Source: Bacteroidota bacterium (GTDB taxonomy: Bacteria; Bacteroidota; Bacteroidia; Chitinophagales; LD1). From it: a stretch of DNA of 64,000 nt. The stretch lies in assembly GCA_018267385.1 (NCBI GenBank), contig JAFDYN010000015.1, positions 1 to 64,000 of the forward strand. The letters are read 5' to 3'. Below, one piece after another: positions 15,778 through 22,310 of this stretch. The notes below the pieces were generated by a model, which was not told the DNA's origin, made no database searches, and saw nothing but the letters and a program-made list of their open reading frames with translations. The position numbers were made by a program, and so were the translations under genes. The first letter of the stretch is position 1. The number at the start of each line of letters is the position of its first letter.

Positions 15778-17324
15778 TGGTCTAGTATTTTAGTAAAATA
15801 TATTTCGCTTATCTCATAATGGCCATCACCTTCCTCAATTAGAACATCGTCAAGTTTGTCATAGCAAACTTCATTTATACTTTCAATTAATTGATTTTTA
15901 AAAATGCTTTTTGATTTACAGAAAGTATCCATCTCTGAGAAGGGTAAATTAAGATCATTCTCATTAAATAAATTCAACAGGCCTATTTGATTGTCATTTA
16001 GTTTGAAGTCTTTAAAATATCGGTGTGTTTGTGGTTGATGCTCAACTTCTATTCTTAATGCGATTTCCTCCTGATTTGCTGGCTCGTCTTCAAGGTATTC
16101 ACTTAAAAGATCAACAGTATTTTTGTCTTGTGCTTGAACAATCTTAATTGCTGAGACATCTAAATTGATCTTCTTTCGCTTAGGCTCATAAATCTGCTTG
16201 AGACTATCTAATGCTAATGGTAGATTTTTGGTTTTGATTAAGTCGGAAATGATTTTTTCGAAACCTATTAGTTCCTCTGGATTTTTAAATAAACTCTTTT
16301 GAATGGTTTTTGTCAATTGCTTGTTATCAAAAGTCGTAGACTTTAAATCGTAATGTATATAGTAGATGTAAAATTTTAAAGCTTCCTTTTTATCGAATTT
16401 TGAAATGAATTTTGATGATTCAAAAAAGATGTTTTCTATGTTGGGATTCTTCTGGTTCCTTTTCTCTAATTCAAAAATGCCGTCAATAAAGTCTTGCTTT
16501 TTACTGTCTACAAATGATTTAGTTAACTGATCAAATTTTATTTTCCAGCGACTCGTATTTTGTATATTGAGTTGTTCTTCTGTTTTTAAATCTGGATTAG
16601 AAATTGAACCGGTAATTTCTTTAAGTATGGCATCGACAGGATTGCCGATTTTAGTATTAAAAGCTATTAATACCGATGAGTTGGAATTGGAAAAATCTGT
16701 TGCAATCTTCCTTTTATGGCCCCATGCTTCCCTGACTTGACTTTCACATCTTTTGAAAATTACTGAAAACATTTCGGCCTCATAGTTTTCTTTGTCATAG
16801 GACCAATATGTGGTGCTTCCAGTATATGTACCTTTTATTAAGCTAAGCAGAGTCTCAACTTCTTTAGCTATTGTGCTTTCGCTCTTTTTTAGGTGTTTGT
16901 TCAACTCTTTGAGGGTAGCTAGGTACAGTTTTATTGTCTCTATGCAGCAACCCTCTATTGAAAGAAAAACGTTGTTAGGATTCCAAAATTTGTTTAACCA
17001 ACTAACCTCCTGTGCGGATAGGAGAAGTTTTGACTTGTAAACGTTGCCAAGGCGATAATCATTTTGATTATATCCTTGATATTGAGGTTGGTAATACTGA
17101 GTATTGGAATTGGTACTATTTGATTGATAGCTTGAAGTATCTAGCTTTTGCGATTGACCTGAAACATCTATTATGGATTCATCTTTTTTGGTTATGGTAA
17201 CCCGAATATTGGGTTCAGGTGTCGGTTTGGGCTTGGCTAGAGTTTTAGTGACGGTCTGAGGCTTTTTTTGATTGCTAGCAGCAATAATGATAATTACGAT
17301 AATGGCTAAGACAAAAAGTACCAT
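15774..17324 (-). CDS. sngA: Membrane-anchored TerB-like protein of the Shango-like system (SngA-like)
   Basis: 516 residues. The first 18 residues, MVLFVLAIIVIIIIAAS, form a transmembrane anchor followed by a basic, Pro/Lys-rich stretch (about 19-95). Then comes a TerB-N-like domain (SAQEVSWLNKFWNPNNVFLS and the AYLATLKELNKHL-type helices, about 105-260), a helical middle part, and a TerB-C-like domain at the end (VSAIKIVQAQDKNTVDLLSE, then NEVCYDKLDDVLIEEGDGHY, about 400-516). TerB-family domains are tied to tellurite and phage stress responses and often found with membrane-linked ATPases. It is first in the operon. A perfect -7 box, TAAGTTTG, lies on the minus strand at 17348-17355, 24 bp before the ATG. 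The family call is by architecture and neighbours. Confidence 0.7.
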   Translation of the reverse strand: MVLFVLAIIVIIIIAASNQKKPQTVTKTLAKPKPTPEPNIRVTITKKDESIIDVSGQSQKLDTSSYQSNSTNSNTQYYQPQYQGYNQNDYRLGNVYKSKLLLSAQEVSWLNKFWNPNNVFLSIEGCCIETIKLYLATLKELNKHLKKSESTIAKEVETLLSLIKGTYTGSTTYWSYDKENYEAEMFSVIFKRCESQVREAWGHKRKIATDFSNSNSSVLIAFNTKIGNPVDAILKEITGSISNPDLKTEEQLNIQNTSRWKIKFDQLTKSFVDSKKQDFIDGIFELEKRNQKNPNIENIFFESSKFISKFDKKEALKFYIYYIHYDLKSTTFDNKQLTKTIQKSLFKNPEELIGFEKIISDLIKTKNLPLALDSLKQIYEPKRKKINLDVSAIKIVQAQDKNTVDLLSEYLEDEPANQEEIALRIEVEHQPQTHRYFKDFKLNDNQIGLLNLFNENDLNLPFSEMDTFCKSKSIFKNQLIESINEVCYDKLDDVLIEEGDGHYEISEIYFTKILDQ

Positions 17325-17828
17325 CGGTGTATATTTAGGTTACTGTTCAAACTTATAAATTTCCTTCAAAATTTATTTAAGGCATCATACTTATTTGTAA
17401 ATGAAAGTAAGATTTAGCTGGGTAAACACATCGGTTATAACTTTAGATTTTCCCATACGTCCTCTTCCGGCGCCAGCGCGGCAGGGATAGTAGCGGATAG
17501 CCCGCAGCGGCTCCACCCCCTGCCCCCGCCAGCGGGGGATATGCTGCCGCGAGGACTAGGAGCGGATAGCCCGGCTGCCGCCATCGTTTCAGAGATTTTT
17601 AGAGGCAAGAGTCAAGAGCCAAGATGGTTTGGCACTGTTGGGATTTTTGGGTGGTGATGGGGGCTTTTGTCTTGGGTATAGATCCCTCGCTGTCGCTCGG
17701 GATGACAAAAGAGAGGGCGGCTGTACGTCGTGTTGTGGTTGGGGATTCCTTCCGCCTTGTAGCGTTTATTTTTTGTATGGATGTAAGGCGTCGGAACGAC
17801 GTGCTTTTTGAGGGATGACAAAAGTGTT
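17325..17828. other. Gene-free stretch with GC-rich extragenic repeats
   Basis: The left part (to about 17455) is AT-rich and holds the operon promoter. 17456-17600 is a GC-rich block with two copies of GCGGATAGCCCG (near 17494 and 17562) and a hairpin, CCCCCGC (17523-17529) with GCGGGGG (17532-17538). 17680-17825 holds another intergenic repeat (ATCCCTCGCTGTCGCTCGGG, and two GGGATGACAAAA-like ends). No gene is supported. The sharp change in base composition near 17456 marks one edge of the AT-rich island. Confidence 0.55.
17348..17355 (-). promoter_or_regulatory. Candidate -7 box for the Shango-like operon
   Basis: TAAGTTTG on the minus strand matches TAnnTTTG exactly and ends 24 bp before the start of the TerB-like gene. 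No TTTG -33 box is seen at the usual 19-21 nt spacing (one lies too close, at 17367-17370). Confidence 0.45.
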
Positions 17829-18545
17829 TTACGCGCTTTTGACAGCCGGCATCGGACCCCGGTGCAGGAGCCAGATGTAGTAGATATCAAACGCTGCGCA
17901 GGAGAGGTAGAGGGTGGTGAGGAAGGTGTTGCCGGGGTAGCGCATCTGAAACATGATGCTGATGAGGCCGGTGCCGAGGGCCTTGGTCCAGGCGGTGAGT
18001 TTGCGGTTGCCCTCGTAGCCGGGGATGAAGTACATGTAGATGAAGCAGACGCTCATGACGAGGTTGATGATATAGCTATCTAGCGGGGCCATGGGTAGGT
18101 CGTAGGCGATGATGAAGGTGCACTGTGTGGCGAAGCACACCACGAGCCCTACCGCAAGGAAGACGGACAGGTGTGAGCGGAAGAAGTCTACGCGCATCTG
18201 CTTGTATCCATACCGGAAGAGCGAGATGACGATGAAGGTGTCCAGCACCATCCACGCCCAGTAGGCGATGACGAGTACGAGGCCCATATTGGGGAGGAAG
18301 AAGAAGCCGGTGGTGACCTCGCAGGTATAGTTCAGGATGATGGCGATGGCGGGGATGTCGAGTACCTGCCGCTTGCGGATCCAGATGAGTGTATTGATGT
18401 AGGCGATGACCCAGAGCACGGCGCCGGTGGTGAAGAGCACGATCTGCGGGATGGTGTAGTACTCGGTATTGAACCAGGGCTGCGGCGTCCGGAAGTACTG
18501 GAAGATATTGACGGTGTAGGGGGAGACTTCGATGAGTGGTATCAT
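17829..18545 (-). CDS. Probable Pyr4/PaxB-family membrane terpene cyclase
   Basis: 238 residues with about seven transmembrane helices, the size and topology of the Pyr4/PaxB membrane terpene cyclases known mainly from fungal meroterpenoid and indole-diterpene pathways. Conserved features as I recall them from that family are present: a Trp/Tyr-containing helix (GAVLWVIAYINTLIWIRKRQ, 41-60), an N-x3-E motif (NYTCEV, Glu76) aligning with the NxAWE motif that carries the essential Glu of Pyr4, a W-x3-LD helix (WAWMVLDTFIV, 96-106), and a C-terminal Asp before Tyr (AAFDIYYIWLLH, Asp220) where Pyr4 has its second essential acid. These enzymes cyclise prenyl chains, often epoxidised, by protonation inside the membrane. 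An FAD oxidoreductase lies upstream on the same strand. No lipid substrate can be read from sequence, and another polytopic enzyme family remains possible. Confidence 0.6.
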   Translation of the reverse strand: MIPLIEVSPYTVNIFQYFRTPQPWFNTEYYTIPQIVLFTTGAVLWVIAYINTLIWIRKRQVLDIPAIAIILNYTCEVTTGFFFLPNMGLVLVIAYWAWMVLDTFIVISLFRYGYKQMRVDFFRSHLSVFLAVGLVVCFATQCTFIIAYDLPMAPLDSYIINLVMSVCFIYMYFIPGYEGNRKLTAWTKALGTGLISIMFQMRYPGNTFLTTLYLSCAAFDIYYIWLLHRGPMPAVKSA

Positions 18546-18572
18546 GACTTTAAGTTTTAGAGTTTAGGTTTT

Positions 18573-18819
18573 ACTACGCAGAGGACACGGAGGTTTCGCA
18601 GAGGTCACAGAGGATATGGTTTAATGCATGAGAGAAATTGAGTATTGTAATCACTCTGTGTAAACTCTGTGCTCTCTGTGTAGTGGTTTTCATTTGTTTT
18701 GTTTTTTACTACGCAGAGGACACGGAGGTTTCGCAGAGGTCACAGAGGATATGGTTTAATGCACGAGAGACATTGAGTATTGTAATCACTCTGTGTAAAC
18801 TCTGTGCTCTCTGTGTAGT
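18573..18819. repeat. Tandem pair of 112-bp palindromic elements (135-bp direct repeat)
   Basis: Element 1 (18573-18684) and element 2 (18708-18819) are nearly identical and offset by exactly 135 bp, with the repeat continuing past element 2 into the 3' end of the FAD gene (CATTTGTTTTG in both). Each starts ACTACGCAGAGGACACGGAG and ends in an imperfect reverse complement (CTCTGTGCTCTCTGTGTAGT), so each can form a long hairpin. The duplication separates the FAD gene from the cyclase gene. Confidence 0.85.
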
Positions 18820-18824
18820 GTTAT

Positions 18825-20639
18825 TCATTTGTTTTGAGGTTTGAAAAAGAGGACGCTCCAGATGGCGGTGAGGAGCCACTGGATGCCGTAGCCGATGATG
18901 AAAGGGACGCTGGCGAGCCAGATGTACCATGGGGGCTTGGTGGCGTGTGGCAGGCCCATGCGGTAGCGGTAGGCATCGTACCACTGGAAGGCGAGGAGCG
19001 CCCAAGGCTCCTTATAGTCCCAGATGCGGCAATAGGAGGCGCTGCTGCCGGAGGCGTCTATGATACAGTTGACCGCGCGGCGGGCGGCCTCGTTGGCGCC
19101 CTCCATGGTGGCGAGGTCGGTATTGGTACGCACATAGTCGGCAGCGAGGAAGAGGTTCGACACATTGGTGCGTGCCTCGGGGCGGAGGGTCCATGAGTGG
19201 ACGGTATTGACCAGCAGCGGCTCGAGGTTAAAGTACTTGTCGGGGATGTCGTCGTCGCCTTTGGCTACCATGTCTTGTGGTGTCTCGGAGGGCGGTACAT
19301 CATGTATATCACTATCGATGTAGTAGAACTCTATCATATCATCGCGCAGGATGGTCTGGCCACCGGTATTGAGGCTGCGCTTCATCTGTTCCCAGACGTA
19401 GGCTTTGATCTCCTCGCGCGTGCAGTCCTTGGCCAGCTTGCCATCAAAGGTGGTCGTGAGCCAGTCAGAGACATCTACGGAGAGGATACCTTTTACTTTG
19501 CCGTTGTAGCACCGGCTGAGATCGTAGCCTTTCCAAAATTGCTTTTGAGAAATACTCGTCACGGCCCACTCGCTATCGCTGTAGATCACGTGCCCTTGGC
19601 TGACTACTACGTCTTCATTGAGGTAGTATTGGATGCCATTCATCCAGCTCACATTCACGGCGAGGTCGGGCAGGTAGGCCAGGGTATCGTCTGCCTCCCA
19701 GAGGCCCCGGCTACGCTCGGTGATCTTGGCGGCTACCTCTACCGGTGTGGCGAGGAGGTAGTAGTCTGCGGTGAGGTTGAGGATCGTGCCATCGGGTGTC
19801 TGTACGTTGGCGCACTTGATGGCATACTTCTCCATCTCAAAGCTGAGCGTCTCGTGACCGAGGTGGTATTTGACACCCCTTGAGATCAGGTACTCGTACC
19901 AGGGGTGTAGCCAGCGCTCGTTGGTAGGGCCATTGAGCACGCGGTCGGTGTCTATGCCGGGTGTCATCATGTTGAAGACCAGCTGTAGGAAGACATTGCC
20001 GCCGGTCTTGGTGCTGGCGGTCTTAGCCTGTGCAGCTACCAAAGTCCTTACCATACCGCCAACTAGTAGATGCTGATACAGCGTGCTGAACATGCCGCCC
20101 TCCATATACTCCCACCAGCCTACTTTCTCGTACTGGTCTTTGCGGCGGTCACGGCAGCTGGTCATCAGCTCGAGGACGCGGGTCTTGAAGAAGGACAGCT
20201 CCTCCGGCGTGAGGCCGCAGTGGGTAAAGTCGTGGATGAATTGCCTTAGTATCTTGACCTCGGCCCAGGTGCGGGGGAAGTTGGCCAATGTGATCAGCGG
20301 CGCCTCGCCGTAGCGGGCCAGCAGGATGCGGTGGGTAGGAGTGAGATTGTCATAACAGGAGTGGAGGCTGCCATCCGCTGCGCGGAAAGGGATGCGCTTC
20401 ATCGTATCCGTGACATGCTTGTAAAAACCCGGGAAGAAGCGGAAGCCATGCTCACCGGGGAGGAACTGTCTGGTCTCAGGATTCTCTGTGCCCTCTACAT
20501 CTACAGAGCGGGCCTTGCCGCCGGGGTAGACGGGGTTTTTCTCATAGACCTCTACCTCATAGCCCCGCTCTATCAGCTCGTGTGCGGCGCTCATGCCGGC
20601 TACGCCACCGCCGAGGATCAGTACTTTCTTCTTTGCCAT
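18825..20639 (-). CDS. FAD-dependent phytoene-desaturase-like oxidoreductase with C-terminal membrane anchor
   Basis: 604 residues. The dinucleotide-binding fold is at the very start: KVLILGGGVAGMSAAHELIE (GxGxxG, 5-24), with an acidic strand end VEVYEKNP and the GGKARS motif typical of the amine oxidase/phytoene desaturase superfamily. A conserved PGEHGFRFFPGFYKHV (about 61-76) and a C-terminal FAD motif (NLFLAADYVRTNTDLATMEG, about 507-526) support it. The last 80 residues add aromatic and hydrophobic segments (PPWYIWLASVPFIIGYGIQW), suggesting membrane association. It probably dehydrogenates an isoprenoid or similar lipid. It is upstream of the Pyr4-like cyclase on the same strand, 279 bp away across the tandem palindromes, so co-expression is likely but not assured. 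Carotenoid genes are not nearby. Confidence 0.78.
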   Translation of the reverse strand: MAKKKVLILGGGVAGMSAAHELIERGYEVEVYEKNPVYPGGKARSVDVEGTENPETRQFLPGEHGFRFFPGFYKHVTDTMKRIPFRAADGSLHSCYDNLTPTHRILLARYGEAPLITLANFPRTWAEVKILRQFIHDFTHCGLTPEELSFFKTRVLELMTSCRDRRKDQYEKVGWWEYMEGGMFSTLYQHLLVGGMVRTLVAAQAKTASTKTGGNVFLQLVFNMMTPGIDTDRVLNGPTNERWLHPWYEYLISRGVKYHLGHETLSFEMEKYAIKCANVQTPDGTILNLTADYYLLATPVEVAAKITERSRGLWEADDTLAYLPDLAVNVSWMNGIQYYLNEDVVVSQGHVIYSDSEWAVTSISQKQFWKGYDLSRCYNGKVKGILSVDVSDWLTTTFDGKLAKDCTREEIKAYVWEQMKRSLNTGGQTILRDDMIEFYYIDSDIHDVPPSETPQDMVAKGDDDIPDKYFNLEPLLVNTVHSWTLRPEARTNVSNLFLAADYVRTNTDLATMEGANEAARRAVNCIIDASGSSASYCRIWDYKEPWALLAFQWYDAYRYRMGLPHATKPPWYIWLASVPFIIGYGIQWLLTAIWSVLFFKPQNK

Positions 20640-20744
20640 AGGCTGTCAGCTTTGTGACTGAAAGTAGGATTTTAAATATGGGATGTGCTATAATAGATAG
20701 TACGACTGCCGAGTAGATACAAGTTGTTTGTTGTGAAGGGGTGC

Positions 20745-20855
20745 TACTACACAGAGGGCACGGAGGAAGCACGGAGGGATATTATGCTGTGTCTCTCTTG
20801 TATTATCCTATATTCTCTGTGCCTTTTGCGAAAGCTCCGTGCCCTCTGTGTAGTA
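20745..20855. repeat. Third copy of the palindromic element, with perfect 21-bp arms
   Basis: The left arm 20745-20765 (TACTACACAGAGGGCACGGA...) and right arm 20835-20855 are perfect reverse complements of 21 bp around a 69-nt centre. It is related to the pair at 18573-18819 (same ACTACxCAGAGG...CTCTGTGTAGT ends) but has a different middle. It has no coding capacity. The three copies flank the FAD gene on both sides. A mobile MITE-like or BIME-like nature is possible. Confidence 0.8.
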
Positions 20856-20867
20856 AAGACTGAAAAC

Positions 20868-20895
20868 AGAAAACCCCGGACAATGCCGGGGCTTC
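20868..20895 (-). terminator. Terminator of the 97-residue orphan gene
   Basis: CCCCGG (20874-20879) pairs with CCGGGG (20886-20891). On the minus strand the stem is followed by TTTTCTGTTTT, giving a rho-independent terminator 60-70 bp after the stop codon of the gene ending at 20958. Confidence 0.7.
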
Positions 20896-20957
20896 TATGA
20901 TGGCTGCGTGGTCAGAGGCCACGGTGCCATTTTGATATATATGGAGGTAGAGTTTTT

Positions 20958-21251
20958 TTATGCTGCCATGCCGAGCTGATCGTCATAGTCTGCCGTGCGG
21001 CTGAGTTTGAAGAAAATATCTTCCAGTGAGTCGTACATGGCGTTTATCATGATACCACTGCGCAGGACCTTGTCTGCCACTACTGCGGCAAACTTGTAGG
21101 CTGCTACCGGTACATTAGGAAAGTATTTCTCGGGGTCGATGATCACCTCACCATCGAAATCTATGACCACATTGTGTTCTTCGATCGTAGTATCTGCTGT
21201 AGCGACGAGGGCCTTTAGGGCGTCCTTGTCATATCCATAGTTGAGATTCAT
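20958..21251 (-). CDS. Small acidic protein of unknown function
   Basis: 97 residues (MNLNYGYDKDALKALVATAD...). It is soluble and acidic, with alternating helical and strand-like segments (EEHNVVIDFDGEVIIDPEKY at about 24-43), no cysteine, no signal peptide and no motif I recognise. The reading frame is well formed, has its own terminator and sits as a single gene between the palindromic element and murQ. Codon use is like its neighbours, so it is probably a real gene. Function unknown. Confidence 0.6.
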   Translation of the reverse strand: MNLNYGYDKDALKALVATADTTIEEHNVVIDFDGEVIIDPEKYFPNVPVAAYKFAAVVADKVLRSGIMINAMYDSLEDIFFKLSRTADYDDQLGMAA

Positions 21252-21409
21252 AGCACTTGGTTTTTTTGATTAAACAATCACAATCACGATGAGGGTATTG
21301 TAAAATCTATGCCAAGTAAAAAGTGGGGAAATTTGGGGACAGTCTTAACTGTGATTTGCAGGATTGATATGATAGATACAATGATCAATACAAGATCAGA
21401 GAATATACT

Positions 21410-22222
21410 CTACCACTCACTGTTATTGTAGAAATCAGCGGCGGCTTTTACGGAGCCTTTCTCTAGCAGGAGTTCTTTGGCTCTCTCCTCATCGAGGCCG
21501 GTGAGCTGGGCTACCATCTTGGTGCCGCGGTCTATGAGTTTGTCGTTGGTGAGCTGCATATTGACCATGCGGTTGCCCTGTACGCGGCCTATTTTGATCA
21601 TGACTGAGGTGGAGATCATGTTGAGGACTAGTTTCTGTGCGGTGCCGGCCTTCATGCGTGTACTGCCTGTGACAAACTCCGGCCCTACGATCACCTCTAC
21701 GGGATAGTCTGCCTCAGCGGCCACTTTAGACTGGCCATTACACACGATACAGCCGGTAGTGATGTGGTGCTCTCTGCACTTTTGCAAAGCTCCTATCACA
21801 TACGGTGTGCTGCCAGATGCGGCTATGCCGATGACTACGTCTTGTGCATTTACATTGTATGCTTCGAGGTCTTTCCAGCCCTGCTGTATATCATCTTCTG
21901 CAAATTCTACAGCTTTGCGTATGGCACCATCTCCACCTGCTATGAGACCTATGACCAGGTCAAAGGGTACACCATAGGTAGGCGGGCACTCAGAGGCATC
22001 TACTATACCAAGGCGGCCACTGGTACCGGCGCCCATGTAGAAGAGCCTGCCGCCTGCCATCATTCTATCTGCTATCACGTCTACGAGTGCCTCGATTTGT
22101 GGCAAAGCATCTGCGATAGCTAGTGGTACCTTGCGGTCCTCCTGATTGATGCTGGTCAGCAGCTCGCGGGTTGGCATCTTGTCCAGGTCGTGGTAGAGTG
22201 ATTCGGATTCGGTGATCTTCAT
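21410..22222 (-). CDS. murQ: N-acetylmuramic acid 6-phosphate etherase
   Basis: 270 residues, close to the usual MurQ length. It splits the lactyl ether of MurNAc-6-phosphate to give GlcNAc-6-phosphate and D-lactate, in cytoplasmic recycling of cell-wall sugars. The SIS-domain signature is present: FYMGAGTSGRLGIVDASECP (about 60-79), the following PTYGVP, a second sugar-phosphate loop (VIGIAASGSTPYVIGALQ, about 130-147), and GSTRMKAGTAQKLVLNMIST (about 191-210) with the helical tail. The N-terminus (SLYHDLDKMPTRELLTSINQ) is also typical. No other recycling genes (anmK, nagA) are adjacent. Confidence 0.95.
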   Translation of the reverse strand: MKITESESLYHDLDKMPTRELLTSINQEDRKVPLAIADALPQIEALVDVIADRMMAGGRLFYMGAGTSGRLGIVDASECPPTYGVPFDLVIGLIAGGDGAIRKAVEFAEDDIQQGWKDLEAYNVNAQDVVIGIAASGSTPYVIGALQKCREHHITTGCIVCNGQSKVAAEADYPVEVIVGPEFVTGSTRMKAGTAQKLVLNMISTSVMIKIGRVQGNRMVNMQLTNDKLIDRGTKMVAQLTGLDEERAKELLLEKGSVKAAADFYNNSEW

Positions 22223-22250
22223 GCCTGCAAAATACGATAAGCAAGGGCAT

Positions 22251-22279
22251 AAAAAAAGACGCAGGTTTTAGCTGCGCCT
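22251..22279 (-). terminator. Terminator of the large adhesin gene
   Basis: On the minus strand a stem formed by 22272-22278 and 22258-22264 (GGCGCAG with CTGCGTC, one mismatch) is followed by seven T residues. It lies about 32 bp after the adhesin stop codon and before murQ. Confidence 0.75.
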
Positions 22280-22310
22280 TTCAGGGTTGGTGGTTTTTCA
22301 GGGTGAAGGG

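Noticed and set aside
12332-17324. BREX interpretation of the ATPase-helicase operon
   Set aside because: Only a BrxD-like ATPase and a helicase are present; BrxC, PglX methylase, PglZ and BrxL are missing, while the TerB-like gene fits Shango.
17624-17828. Two short plus-strand frames of about 60 residues
   Set aside because: They lie in intergenic repeat sequence and have no start context, family or plausible composition.
18825-20639. Carotenoid phytoene desaturase (crtI) as a firm call
   Set aside because: No crtB, crtY or other carotenoid gene nearby, and the HGFRFFPGFY motif and hydrophobic tail differ from CrtI; kept as desaturase-like.
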